From the NCBI RefSeq assembly GCF_004027225.2, contig NC_044291.2:8354707-8418706 (forward strand): 64,000 nt of DNA. The letters run 5' to 3'. The DNA comes from Strigops habroptila (lineage: Eukaryota > Chordata > Aves > Psittaciformes > Psittacidae). A model generated the notes under the pieces. It was not told the DNA's origin. It saw only the letters and a program-made list of their open reading frames with translations, and made no database searches. Both the position numbers and the translations under genes were made by a program. Below, piece by piece: positions 51,526-64,000 of this stretch (positions are counted from its first letter, which is position 1; every line of letters begins with the position of its first letter).

Positions 51526-54500
51526 CTGAAAAGGAAAAAGCAGAAAGAGGCTGAGAGCGTGGACATGAATAAACCCTGCAACAATATGTCAGAAGGAAAA
51601 CAAGCAACTTGAAGGAGCCATATAGTTTGTAACATCACTAACTGCCCTGAAAAGCAAGAGAGAATTATTTCCCTCTCCCTTCAAAGCAGACAGAGAAAAA
51701 AAAAAGGACACTAGATGGAAGGGAAATGAGCCCTTGTTGGCTTTTCACATCCCACGTAAGATGATGCTTCAGGAATATTAATGTGACTAGGCCCAGAGAC
51801 AGCATCAAGGCATCTAAAGTTGCGGCACCTTTTGATAATTTTAAGCTAACCTTCCAAAACTATGTGGGATAGGAAGAAGGTTATGTATAGCAGCAAAACT
51901 GGCTTGCTTTTAATAGCTGTACTTCCCACCACAGTTCTCCTAACTATGCAACATGTGTCAGCAATGAGGGCACAAAACATATCACAAAGAGAAATGGCAG
52001 TGGTCTGAGCTCAGCACAGGGACCATGTGTTCTCATTCTCTGACCAGCAGTAACCCAGTGTGACCTTGGCCATGACACGTCATCGTCCTCTGCTCCACAG
52101 CTCAGAGCTGGGATAATGGCCATTATTCAGAGGGATGTTGTGGAGAGCTATTAAGTAAAATTCATAAATCACCTTGGAAAAGAAAATGTGGTCACTAGTC
52201 TGTGCAATGTGATCACTAGTCTATGTGCTGCACAGGACTTGAATGATAATCACAGTTGTAACCGAAAGGCTTGAAGCCCTCTTGGTCAGCAAGTACAGAA
52301 GTCTTTCCTGGAAGTCAAAACTGTGCCTGATGCTCAAAAAGGCCCTTGCCAGGTATGAGAATCCCAGGAAGCAATGAAAGCTCAGAGAAACGGATGCTCA
52401 GCAGAGAGCACAGTCGTATCTGTAATACATCTTACACGCACAGGCTCATGGGGCCATTCCCATTTTATCTGCTCTTTGGAAAATTCATTTATTCTGCACT
52501 GAGAAAAGCACACCAGGGACTTTTCCTACAAAAAGGCATCATTGCAGAGCAGGTGGGGAGCCTTGTGGAGGCTTCCTGGGAGGATTTTGCAGCAATTGCA
52601 GTACCAAAGTCTCCCTGATGATAGATGCCTGAAGAACCAGCCATGAGAGCTCACTGTGCTCTCCCCAGACAGAGTCATGGCTGTGCTCATTTGTTACACA
52701 CTATGCAGTGGTGTAAATGCATGCTATTGCTGCTCATGTTTTGCAGGTTTAAGTATTTCTATTGCGTTATAGCAAATTTGGGCAATGGTGGACCACAGCA
52801 GGACTACCAGGAGGGGACAGACTCATTGCATGTCACTTGTTTAGCTACATGCAAATACTACAAATGCTGACCAAGAACTCAGAGTTACAAGGTGAGGCTC
52901 CTATCCCTGTAACCTGGCTTAACTCCACTGTGATTTCCACAGAGATTGACTTCTTTATACAGGCAAAGACTATGACTTGCAAACGTCCTTCCAATTTAAT
53001 TCATATGCTAAGAGTTAAAAGGGATTTATTTATAAGTAAATGGAGAGATATTTTTATGCCAACGTGGTCATAGTCAAAAATATGAACTTTGTCCAACCTC
53101 CCAGGAAATTGTGTAGGTTTCTCCATGTTTCCCTTGTATTGCCTGGCTCTGTCTGCTTGTCAAGAAAGGCTTGACTTTACTTTTCCATGCCTATATCCTA
53201 CACCTATGAACACTGGAAAATCAGTAAAAGAAATATGTGGAAAAAATTGCCTTTGACTTGCACTGGCACAGAGTAGGCGAGTCAGCCTTTTGGAGGAGAA
53301 GAATGGGACAAATAACATCTCTTCTGCTGTGGCACGAAAATCCTCATTTGGGAGACCTTGGAGGCCTGGCTGCGGAGAGTGAAGTCTCTACAGGGCTTCA
53401 TGCATATCACAGTGCTCTTATACTTTTGGAGGACTATACAGGTAGTCCAGAGGGGCTAGTTTTCTACTGAAACGACCAAATTTGTTGTCGGTGAGTACGG
53501 GGCTCACCCAAAACCCTCTATTCCTGCCACTAGGGAGCGACAAAAAATCACATTGCAGCAGCAGTCTGGGTTACCACTGTGACTACCAAGAGTAAAGTAA
53601 TGCCCCGCTTACAGCCTTCTATTCAGGGAACCCTCCCTAATGCTGAGGATATTAATACATTAGGAATTGTATCAGCCTAATGGCCCAGTATAATTGACCT
53701 ACTGGCTTATTAGTCCCTGTTTCCATAGTCATGAAAAAAGGCTTGGTGAATATGGCATTTCAATGCCAGAGAACAAGCTCTGGACCATTTGTGGCTCCTG
53801 GAAGCATCAGGCTCTAAAAATGATGCTAGAAGCCATTATCAATTGTCTGGGTAAAGCCTTCCAAGATGATAGATTGCGATGCAGTGACACTGCTGAATGA
53901 ATGATGAAAAGAAGAAAGTTCCTATTGATGCAGTGGGGTCTGGCAATTAACAATGATGGAAGGGAAGAAAATGCTGAGAAAAAGCATGTCAGTAATAATG
54001 GCTTCTGGTAAATTATTACATCATTGCAAATTTTGCCTCAGTAACAACTATCCTTAACCAGCAGGAGAATGGATACCCAGTGGTGCATCAGCACCTGAAT
54101 GGCATTTCTTAATGGTTGCTGGATGTTATTTTAGCTCTGGAGAATAGGGGCACCTAGCCAGCCTGCATGAATGCAATGCGTGAGATGGCTTATGACATTC
54201 AAAGCACTGACAGCAGAATGCTTTTCATTTAGGGAACAACTCGACAGAAACTATTACATTGTTGGAGAGTTATTACCCTCTTGGGCCCAACATTTGTATG
54301 CAAAGGAAACCTGCCTTTCACTTCAAGACAAATCACACCGCGCAGCAATGTGGTCTAGAGTTTCGTGTCACATTTAGGAATTCTGTGCCATGTTCTGTGA
54401 CTCCAGGCAAATAACTTTAAAGTGCTTGTAAAATTGGGTTACTGGGTGCTGAGAGCACAGTTGGTGCTGCAGAAAGTCAGGAGGTGTGAGGTCAAGACAC

Positions 54501-55376
54501 AGCTCTTCCACTGCCCATGGAACTGAAGCAGCCATCTACCCCTCTGCCTGTGAGCCACCCCACTTCTAAAATGGTCATGAAGCTTCCCAGCCTCACAGAG
54601 GTACAAGGAGAGCTGGAACTAGATGATCTCAAGGTCCTTTCCAACCCAAACCATTCTATAATTCGACCTCTTGACATGGGTCAGGGGATGGCATGATGGA
54701 AACCGCATGAGCACCATGACCCAGGGAGAGATGCTCTAGCTCCATTTAACCACTGGAAGCATCTTAACACTTCTCAGACCTTTTGTTGCCAGCAGAAGCA
54801 ACATCCTTCAAAATAATTGCTTTTCTCAAATAACACACAAGACTCTCAAAATGTATCACAGCTCAAATGTAACTGCATTTTCCTGTGGTTTTTTTTTCTG
54901 GTTCAGATGGAAGTGCACAGTGGGGGGATGTGTGATTTGCTCACTATCTACCCAGTGGTATCATTTATGCCTCGGGCTTTCCTGAAGTTTATCTGCGCAC
55001 ACCAATGCTCAAAGCCTAAATGGGCTTGGGAAGAATTAGCTCTCTAATAGGATGTCAAAATCAAGGAAAAATATCTGAAAGTTTTTGCAACTTCCCAGAA
55101 ATTCCCTGATCCTGGGTAGTTTTGATGGTCTAGCAACGTTGTTGAGCTCCTTGATCATTTAACTCCCATGAGAGTCACCCAACCATCGGCTCTAGGAAAA
55201 CCACCAATTTCACCACTGAGTGTGCAAACTAATGCAGGCAACCACAGTCTGACACAGTCAGGGCAAAAGCCTGTTTGTCCCACTTGAAAACCAGCATTTA
55301 CAGCCCATGTGTCTGCAGTGATGGTTACCAGAATGTTTGGTAAGCATGGACCACCTGAGCTAACGTGAAAGCTCAC
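51526..55376 (-). other. PAPPA: PAPPA intron, about 3.9 kb
   Basis: Runs from the donor gtgagc to the acceptor ttcag. It contains a short imperfect duplication (about 52191-52230, around cactagtct), an AT-rich unique block (53640-54330) and a CR1 tail (54611-54668). No other exon was recognised. Confidence 0.9.
54611..54668 (+). mobile_element. CR1 LINE tail fragment in PAPPA intron
   Basis: 'agctggaactagatgatctc' followed by 'aaggtcctttccaacccaaa' and 'ccattctataattcg' is a CR1 3' end about 60 bases long, antisense to PAPPA, about 700 bases below the exon at 55377-55448. Confidence 0.85.
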
Positions 55377-55448
55377 CTCGCAGCCTTTGACACAATGAAT
55401 CAGGGAAGGGTGAGGGTACCACTTGAGTCCCGCTGTGCAGACAACACT
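55377..55448 (-). CDS. PAPPA: Pappalysin-1, third-from-last coding exon
   Basis: This 72-base exon encodes 24 codons, SVVCTAGLKWYPHPSLIHC and then VKGCE. It has acceptor ctccag and donor gtgagc. The Cys, Trp and Cys spacing fits the end of the last complement-control (sushi) module of PAPPA. The final Cys residues start the third Lin-12/Notch repeat that continues in the next exon. The human protein, as I recall, has the same CTAGLKWYPHP core. Both ends are in phase 0, so the exon could be skipped without changing frame. Confidence 0.96.
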
Positions 55449-58400
55449 CTGGAGGGAAGAAGAAAAAAACCCAACAGGTTAAGACAAAGAAATCAGTGTA
55501 GAGAAAGTGAGTGTGCTGGCTCCTATGGCTCTCCTGTACTTAACCAATGAAGTTCAGTTCCTAACACCTCTTGTGTTCTCAGGACCTGGCTGTCCTCCAG
55601 GTATTTACAAGAAGTGTTGGACTTGACACTTGCAATAACAGAACATTTGAGATTAAAATAATATTTAAGGTTCTCCGAAAATGTCATGTCCAATATTTCA
55701 CTCATGGTGGGGGAACGTGGCAGGGAAAGGCAAAGGCATAGGTCCACTGTCTCGCTCTTGGGTAGGGGGGGATTTCTTTGGATTCTTTGGTGCTGCAAAG
55801 CCTTCCTCTCTTTCACCCATCAGACCTGTGCTTCCTGAAGATGAAAACAGCTAAAGGTCAACTTTCAGATACATTTTCGCACCATCTTAAATAAAAGCAC
55901 CTCCCACTACACACCTTCAGAATAACTCCCAGATAGGACAGCATCATCTGCTACATTTCATGAGCTTTATCATTCCTGTATAAACTCTGTTTGCAGATTC
56001 TCTAGAAGAAGAAAGTTGGAGTGCTTAGTCTGGGGTTAAAATGATGACCAATGTACTCAACGATTACACACCCCGGGTAGCCACTCTTTGCCTTTAGACA
56101 TGGAAAATGAAATTTTAAGAGTGGATGAAAAGTTTGAGGACACAGTGGAGATAGTGGTTCTATACCATGGAGGTCTAGGAGACAGGACTCCCACCCATTC
56201 ATCAGGACATCATCACAGGTTCATTTTGGGTTATCACCCATGGATGGAACACTACAGTGTCCACTTGGGCAAAACGAACACATAGGTGCTCACCCAAAGC
56301 CAGGGGTCAGGGTTGGATGGGGGCCTGGGGAAGGAAAGGGATTAACATTTGGGAAGACCTGACGCACAAGCCATCCCTTCCCCTGTTTATTTGAGGGCTA
56401 ATTTAATCCATCTGCAGGGGAACCTCAGCATGTTTTTACAGTTTCTGTCATTTGAGGCTTACCTGGCGTGGGTTAGAGAAAGGACTTTTATACTATCTGA
56501 CTGGGGCTGTTTATCTTTCCGATGCTCTCGGATTTTCCACTATTCGTCAAGCCCGGCTTGCCCCACCTGCCTCGCAACAGGGCCCGTCTGTGTGAGCGGA
56601 GAAGCGGCCAGGAATGGGGGGAGGATGTTGTTTATCCCTCGGGAAGCAGGCTGCAAGGTGCGGGGGCCCTGCGGTGTCAGACCTTCCCCCAGTGCGCTCT
56701 GACAGACAGCTGGAGATTTCCAGGCTGTTGCCTGCCACAAATGGTGAGGGTTTTAGTCTGATTTTTTTCCCCTGCTTCTGTTTATTACACTTCACAGGGA
56801 AAAGAAAGGAAACTTTTCTAGGTTTCAAAATAAACAAGGTAAGTCAACAGGGTGGGAGAGGGGAAGAGTAAAGGAAGCAGTTCAAGAGCATTTGAAACCA
56901 GGAATTAAAACAAAGAAGAAAAACTCAGGCGGTTGCTTCCCGTATTCAAGGCCAGGCAGACAATAAGTAGAAGTGCACTTCCAAAGAGCATCTCACATTC
57001 CCCTAGTAAGAAGCATCAATATTTACAGAACCTCTCAATATGTGTGAATGTGTGTGAGCATGTGGAGCTAACAAAAGGAGCTGGATAGCCCTGAAACAGA
57101 CTCTAAAGAGAGGAGGTTTCCAGCAATCCCTCGCAGAAGATGGACTGACTACTTTCCAGACCCTCTCAGTATTAAAAACCCAGCACCTTCCCTTAAAGGA
57201 ATGGATGGAAGGTGAAGTCTCTGCTAGGACAGTGCTCTCCTCAGAGCTCTCGCTTAAGATCATCCTCAATCCCCAGGGCTGCACAGCACTAGGCTGGACA
57301 TCCTCTGGGGAATCTGAATACAACATCAGGTCTCTCTCCATAAGGTAGGAAAGCCAACTGACCTCGTGCTAGATTAACCACTGGTCAGTGGGACATTCAC
57401 ATTGCTCTTCAGTCGCACCTCCCAGCAGCTTAGTCCCAATTACTTTGCCTTCTCCTTGGATGATACTTTGCTAATGGAGACACTAGACCTCTTCCAGCTG
57501 AATTCAATCCTGCTAACTTCATGCTAATCCATGGAGCTGGAAGCAGAGTACACTCAGGGAAGGGCTACAGTCCCGGCTTCTCTTGCTGGTTTTCCAAACC
57601 CTGAATTCCCACCGCCAAGCCTGTTTGTACGCTCAGGCTGCTTCTGTCGTGTGTGCAGTGCAATAGGAGGGGAGAGGTTGTGGGTAGAGGGAGAGAGTGG
57701 GCTGGAAAACTGACAAATTGGGGATGATTTGGGTTGTCGGGCACTGTTCCTGCCTCTTGCAGTGCAAACAGGCACACAAGCTGCCATAGCGTGCTGGACG
57801 GGGCAACTGAGACAAATAAATGTATCCAGAGCAAGCAAGGAAGGGTACAGGTGGCACTCCTGAGGGACATGACCAGGATCTGATGGCATCAGTGCACACA
57901 GAAAGGAAGGTGGCCTCACAAGGCCAACAAAGGATGCAGTAAGAGGTGGATAGAAAGACCACATCCGACACATGCCTGGTGGTGCACAGGGGATAAAGCC
58001 CATCTGGCCGCTTCCTCTGCCAGGCCCGTCCCTTCCCCTTGCTGCCACTGTGGTGACATCTGCTGCCCTCATGGCCCCAGCTCCCCTCGTGCATCGGCTT
58101 CTGCAGCTCAGCAGCTGCATCGGCCACACTGTGCAGTCGGGTCTATTGACTTTGGTCGTGTCCCCATCCCAGAAACGCCATCCAGCCACATCTGCGGTTT
58201 GCTGGCTGTGACTCCATCTGCTGTGAGGGGAGAGGAAGCCGGGATGCGCTCCCACAGTAGGTAACAAAGAGCCAAGAAAGCAAATCAAGCTGTCATTTAC
58301 TCCTTGTGAGGGAAGACCTAGTGCCTCCGGTCACAGTGCTTCCCTCCCATGGTGGGACTAACAATGATGTCAGCCATTTGCGGGCTGTGGAGGGGATTAA

Positions 58401-61400
58401 GTTTCCCCAAGAGAGGCTGGTGGAGAGCTCTCCTCCACCTTAGATGGGTCAAGTGTCCCCCAGGGCTTATGCACAGTGACTGGTATCTACTGGTCTCAGC
58501 TAACTCTCTCCTCAGCCACTAAATGAACATGAAAACCATGTGGCGGTGGTGAGGGGATCAGCTACTGCTGCCAAGAGAGAGGAGACATAGAGCTTTGTGG
58601 CTGTTTCCTCCTGTAGCTCCAGACAGGGTGGGAACTCCTGACATCCCAGGCACTAAGCCACTGCAGTAAGTCATTCCACCGCTCCATGACTCAGTTTCCC
58701 TGCCTGCAAAATGAGCCCAGCACTCACAGAAAGGGGAGAGGGAAAGGAAGGAGGAAAACTGCAAAGCTTACATGAATAGAGGAGTATTTAAGGAGAATTC
58801 CTACTAATGACTTATGGACATCCAGAAATCCCAGGTCTTGCAGTGCATATGGGAAAACACATCACAAGCAGTAGTGCAGCATCCCAGAAGTGTGGAGGGC
58901 CCATGGCCACACTCAGCCCTGCTGGTAGGCAGAGCTGAGGCATGCCAACCCTTTGCAGGTCATCCCAGGAATGCACATGCTTGTGCAGTGTTTGGCCTGT
59001 TCCTGCTCAGCACAAAGGCAAGGACCCAAATTCAGACAACCTAAGAAATTAGGTGTCTGCCTTGTTCCTCTGCAGTCAATAGGAAAGAGCTGTCAAGTTG
59101 TCTTTGTGAGATATTTCCCTTTTTTCTCTCCACTGCCTGCACAGTCAGTCTTGGCAGCTCTATCTATAGGTGTCTTCAACAGCTCACTGCCCCTCAGTAA
59201 ATGGGAAATCATGGGAACAGCAGTGATTGCTCCAAACACAGCCCACAGCAGAACCACAGGCACCCACAAGATTTCAGGTGGTTCTTTTTTCCCGCTGAAA
59301 GCACTGATTGAGAAGACACTGCCAACTTACACTGATTTCAGCAAACTGCTTCAGATCCAACAAAGCAACTCAGCCTAAACCAATTCTGACAAACAGAGTC
59401 ATATGTGTTTGTCAGACATTCATCGGAATGAAATATCTGTTGTTGTTGTTCCTTTGAGAGGACATTTAATTTCTTTTTTTTTTTTTTTTTTGTCATTTTC
59501 ATTAAACAAAAAGTTTTCAAAAGTCCTTGGAAATGAACTGCCACGTTCTGTTCAAACCAGTATGTTTTTTCCTCCCATTTTTTGGTTCACTAAAAAATCA
59601 CAACAACAAACCAGGCCCTTTGATTAGGGAGAAAACATTTTGTTTCTTCATCTGACACAACTTTGAGTGAACCGAAAAATCAAGTGATTTGCACAGCTCT
59701 ACTCTAAACAGCCCCCAGAGGAGGGACTGTTCCTTCTTCCTTATTTGCTTCTATAACATCTATTGCTTGAGCGGCTACACATAGATGCTATTCTCTTTCC
59801 TTGCTGGCTCTCCCTGGGTTTTATCTGTGCCTGTCCTCTCAAAGGTAAGCTCCACAGGTCAGTCCTGCCTTTATCTGCTTCTCATTTGTACATTACTTGT
59901 GCCTGAAATTAAGTCACTAGAAGTGTTTCCTTTGTGTCATTCAAGTACTTGGAGACCCACAAAGACTTGCCGTGTAAATGCAACCAGCTGCTCCCTTGAC
60001 TCATATGGCACAGCAGCAAGCTGTCACTGACCATAAACAGAGACACCTATTATTAATGGTATATAACACATTGCTATGGGGACCTTCCCCTAAGGCATCC
60101 CAGTCCTGCCTCTCCAGGGGGTCTCCCCAGACCCATCAGCAGCAGCATTTCCCCCATGAGATACCACTCTCTGTGGGCAACATCGGCTTATCTGGAGAGT
60201 TGAAGAAGATGGATGATTTACAGCTACCAAGAAAGTCCCTTCTATCATGTCTCAGCACCATCCCACTTGACTCCTAAAGCCTCCCCTCCATCTCCCAACG
60301 CAAGTTTTCAACCTGAAATCCCACCCTCTAGTTACAAATTGTTTGTGGGGTGAGACTTATCTCTGCTCACAGCCTAAAGCTCTTGCAAGATCCTCACCAC
60401 CAGGGCAAGAAAAGGTCTTATTTACCACTGTACTCTTGGAAAGCATGATTTCTCCTCTATCCCTCACTCCCCTTATCTCCCCCTTTACTACTCTATGTTT
60501 TCCCTGCTGCCTAATGAGCCCTCCAGAGACCTGCAGGTATAAAACTCGTTACAGCTCCCTCTGCGCACCCGCATCAATAAACGAGGGAGCACAGCAGAGA
60601 ACAGGAGGGAAGCTGTCACTTTATTTCACCATGAATTACAAAACCACTTTAAAGTCTAGCACTCGGGAGAGGACCAGTGAGAAATTGCCCCAAATACAGA
60701 GATAGGGGTTTTCTTTATGCTTCATGCCAGAAACTTGGCAAAGCCTAGGCTTAGGCAATAATATAATCTCAGCATCTGGAGTGAATGGGAAGCTGGGAAG
60801 GACACTGCAAACTTGTTCTGTTCTCTGGACTTAGGTTCCCCACTGCTTTCCAGGATTTATTCTATTGCTCTGTGTGAAACAGGGAAGTATAAAGTGGTGA
60901 TTTTTCAGAGCAGCTCGCTATCCACAGCCAAGGCCAGATTTCAAAAATCCCAAACCCTGGGTACATATTTAGGCATGTAGGGAAGCAAATAGACTGTCAA
61001 AACTGCTCAGAACATGCTGGGGCTGTGCTGGCTGCTTGTTCTTCTCCTAAATGGAGAGTTCTAGTGTGTAAAACAGATGCCTGCAAAGCCAGGGCCAAGT
61101 ATATAAAAGTCAGTAAGTGTTTGCTCAAGCATCACCAGCAGTCTGCATCCTGGTGACACGGGGTGTGCTGGTGTCTTCTGACATGCACTTCAGCATGTCC
61201 AGATAAACATCTACGCCATGCAGGCACAAGTGCTGGTTACACACATTTTGAGGCATGAGGGCACATTTGTGTAGATGGCAGGAAGGGGGTTCAGAAGGAG
61301 GTAGATGAGTGTGTCCCCCAGTGTTCCCACCAGTATCCAAGTGCAGGCATGAAACCAAGCAGGTCTTTGCTGCAGGTGGCCTGTGCATATAGGGTGAGCG

Positions 61401-62067
61401 TGTGTGCAAGGTGCTGTGCATGGTGTACATGTCCCCATCAGGGCAGACCCGGAGGACACACAGGATGGTGTGCCATGAGTGGTTAATGCTGCCTGAGCGT
61501 TTGCTGCAGGCAGGAGGAAGAAGCAGTGACCTCTGGAAGGGGCTGTGCTGAGCAGGCATCTCTTGCATGCGGGCAAAGGGGTGGGGGGAAGAACTCAGCC
61601 AGCTCTGCTGGTTCGGGAAATGAAATACTCTCTCTATCAGCTTCTTTTGTCATCCAAAAGCAGTGCAGAAAAATCCAGCCCTGCCACCCGAAGAATGCAA
61701 AATACTGAGCGGGAGGAAGAAAATAAAACCTGGCCAGTGCCCTTTCTCTGTCTGTCTTCCTGTGTCATGAATCATGTTTCCAGATCAGACCCATTGTAGG
61801 TGCCAGGTGGATGTGAGCACACTGATTTGGGGCCTTTACCTTGAACTGACTTTCACTGGGAAATCGCAGAGGGAAAGCAACTTGGAGAGGAAGCCATCAC
61901 ATTACCCGAACAACATGTAAAGACACAACAAAAATCAGGAACTCTTTTCTAAAGGGCAGAATTCCCCATGTATTCCCCTCACTGCATGAACCACAGGTAA
62001 CCCTGTTCACTCCCTGCACATCAACATGCAACAAGGGATGTAGGTAGTGAAATTGCCAGGCACCAAC
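55449..62067 (-). other. PAPPA: PAPPA intron, about 6.6 kb
   Basis: Runs from the donor gttggt to the acceptor ctccag. It contains the T18 run and old-repeat-like sequence at 59470-59702, and a GC-rich part (57550-58290) that happens to be open in more than one minus-strand frame. No exon was recognised. Confidence 0.9.
59474..59491. repeat. Poly(T) run in PAPPA intron
   Basis: Eighteen consecutive T. The sequence to its right, up to about 59702, is T/A-rich and ends in 'gatttgcacagctctact', which resembles the end of old amniote repeats, but I cannot name the family. Confidence 0.9.
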
Positions 62068-62177
62068 CTTCACTCTTTGGGGGTTCATCCAGTGCTGGAT
62101 GTCTTGCACGGTCTCGTTCACACGCAGGAGGATGGGCTCGTGACTGTGATCCAGACATGAGGTGGTACACTCCGTGC
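62068..62177 (-). CDS. PAPPA: Pappalysin-1, fourth-from-last coding exon (partial gene)
   Basis: This 110-base exon has acceptor cctgcag and donor gttggt. Two bases complete a split codon (probably Gly), followed by 36 codons including TECTTSCLDHSHEPILLRVN and ending NPQRVK. It belongs to the C-terminal region around the last sushi modules of PAPPA. The NET sequence is a possible N-glycosylation site, as expected for a secreted protein; the human protein appears to have a site at the same place. The next upstream exon lies beyond position 64000. The four PAPPA exons in this window give about 128 residues of a protein of about 1,600. Confidence 0.94.
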
Positions 62178-64000
62178 CTGCAGGAAACACGGCCAGTATA
62201 AAGCTAAGGGATAAAGCAAGCAGCTTCTGACCCTTTCAGCATCCCTCCAGCTGAAGGACAGGATTACAGCTCGTTTTTCCTAAATTGCAATTAGCAGTCA
62301 ACCAGAACTATCACATGTCTTCTAGGCACACATGAAATGCTGAGTACAGCCCTGCACCTCAGCAGATCGTGGGGGTGGCAGATATTCCAGAGCCTTTATG
62401 TATAAGCTGCATATCTCTGGCTATTAACTCCAAGAAGGGGGTCAGGTTTTGCGCTTTCAGATCATCAAGGAAATGTGAAGGTTTTTCCTTTTCAACTGCT
62501 CTTTCAAGCAATGGGATTGATTAAGCAGAGGCCGTCGAATTCATCTCACCTATGACATGACAAAACCCTACCGTTTGATCTGGCACATTTACAGACCTTC
62601 AATAATAATCTTGCAGAGGGTGCCCAAGCCTAACGATATTGCAGGCAAGCTAGCACCTAAGTCCACAGTCGATAAGAAGTACACGGAGAGGTAATGATGG
62701 CTTTGTTCACACATAAACCTGCTTTTTCTCTGATTAACTGTCATGCCCAGTGGGAATCCTGTCCTTTCTTTATTAAAACGTGCTGCGATATTCTACAGCA
62801 ATATCCCAGAGCCCTGTGGTGACACAACCACAAGCCCTAGTGTGTTGGACCATTACCATTTCCCCCCTGGAAAATCACTCCTGAATGGCACAGCTGCTGC
62901 AAACATGTCATTAGGATTTCTGCACTCCAATCAGCACTGGGGGAGGAATTAATCTCCACACTGGTTTGGAGAGCTGAACCTTTGGCTCAACACACACCTC
63001 AGGCTGGAAGGGCAGATTAGGTGTCTGAGGAATTACTGAAGGTGTGTGGGATTCATAGTGACCGTGACTGGATGCTATTATTTTCCCCACCTGCTTCTGC
63101 CTTCTCATGTACTCCCACACGGAGGAGTCACCAGGAGCAGAGCAGACCCAGGCTGTTGAGCCAGGAAGATGGGGAGGACTTGGGGTTTGTTTTGGTTTCC
63201 CAGTGCGCATGATAGTGGCTCCATGGACCCACTGGATAAGGCCGAATGACACCAGCCCCATTGCAAGCGAGCAGCAGGAGAACACCTTCTCAGAAGGACA
63301 TCAATCAGACTTCCAAAAATACAAGGAAGAGAAGGAAAACCCAACAACCTGAATCCAAAAGGTGGTGCTGGGCAAGCCTAACAAAGTGTGTGGTATGTCT
63401 CCATCTGCTGAGGATAAGAGCCAATGGCTGCTGTGCCCTCACTGAGCTCTTCCTCCCCCTCCAGTGAGAGTCACACTCTTATGGAGGATTTGGCCCATGA
63501 GTCCCTCACTTCCATGACAGCTCTGTGGTTCCACCCCAGAATCAGGCCCACCAGACCGTGCATATGTGGGACTGGTACCTCCTGACAGCCATCCTTGGAA
63601 GAGGACTGAGGGCTGTCAGGTACCCACTCGGTGGGTAGCTGAAGACCCTCCTGCTCCCAGCACTGAGATGCTCTCCTCCAAAGGAGGAATTGGTATTTCT
63701 CTCCTTGAAAAATCCTGGCCAGGTTGGAGGTAACCTCGTCTCAAGGGTAAAACACCTCTCCACATTAAGAGTTGGGGCAGGCGGCTCGCCGCTCACTCTC
63801 CCGCCACGCTCCTTACGCTCTCGGAAAGGAGCAGGTCGGAATTGTTTTGATATATGATCTGTAATTGGCATCATTACAGAGTGGTGATCTCATCCAGGTT
63901 GTGTTCTCCTCCCCGGGGAGGGAACACAAGCAGGCTCGTGGTCCCTTCGCATGGCTGCGATATAATGAGGGAGCCGTGCAAGGAGGAAATGTCTCCCAAG
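62178..64000 (-). other. PAPPA: PAPPA intron, 3' part, running off the window
   Basis: Unique sequence upstream of the PAPPA exon at 62068-62177. I looked for the preceding sushi-domain exon and did not find it, so this intron is longer than 1.8 kb. No repeat was recognised. Confidence 0.8.

Noticed and set aside
57554..58288. 244-codon open frame on the minus strand within a PAPPA intron
   Set aside because: Other frames over the same bases are also open, which points to stop-poor GC-rich DNA. There is no domain, and no splice link to the PAPPA exons is needed since their phases already join.
51427..62177. The possibility that this gene is PAPPA2 and its neighbour ASTN1
   Set aside because: The last exon and the Lin-12/Notch repeat match PAPPA (ending in KDLRG plus four residues) and not the PAPPA2 tail as I recall it.
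1..64000. CRISPR arrays, tRNA or rRNA genes, bacterial operons, or a virus-derived provirus
   Set aside because: I saw no regularly spaced repeats, no RNA gene signatures, and no paired LTRs or retroviral gene frames. The sequence is vertebrate intron and intergenic DNA.

Overview
The window looks like nuclear DNA from a bird. It is mostly non-coding and gene-poor. It carries several copies of the CR1 LINE 3' end, including the typical tail of a 'gacctt..aaggtccc' block followed by repeated 'attctatgat', and it contains spliced vertebrate exons. I found no bacterial operons, rRNA, tRNA or CRISPR arrays. The species cannot be named from sequence alone; turtles and crocodilians also have CR1, but the copies and compact introns fit a bird best.

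Two protein-coding genes lie tail to tail. On the + strand are the last three coding exons of astrotactin-2 (ASTN2) at 15296-15396, 16254-16437 and 23032-23269, ending in a stop codon and a short 3' UTR with an ATTAAA signal near 23889. On the - strand are the last four coding exons of pappalysin-1 (PAPPA). In transcript order they are 62068-62177, 55377-55448, 51427-51525 and 39747-39854. A long 3' UTR follows and probably runs down to about 34.2 or 33.3 kb. All splice junctions are GT-AG and the reading frames join without a break. Between the genes is about 9-10 kb of intergenic DNA with CR1 fragments.

Region by region: 1-15295 is the 3' part of a large ASTN2 intron with no recognisable exon; 15296-23269 holds the ASTN2 C-terminal exons; 23270 to about 23910 is the ASTN2 3' UTR; about 23911-33300 is intergenic; about 33300-39746 is the likely PAPPA 3' UTR, AT-rich and rich in simple repeats at its distal end; 39747-62177 holds the PAPPA exons and introns; 62178-64000 is PAPPA intron.

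The genes are not in one pathway. ASTN2 is a neuronal membrane protein that acts in glial-guided migration and receptor trafficking. PAPPA is a secreted metalloprotease that cleaves IGF-binding proteins. Their adjacency is old synteny: from memory of the human genome, PAPPA lies beside ASTN2 and PAPPA2 beside ASTN1, so this is one half of a duplicated gene pair. The PAPPA C-terminal sequence (rather than PAPPA2) decides that the neighbour is ASTN2 rather than ASTN1. I found no convincing new biological system. The most unusual items are two hairpins and an A-rich tract in the PAPPA 3' UTR, and several non-coding blocks that may be conserved elements.
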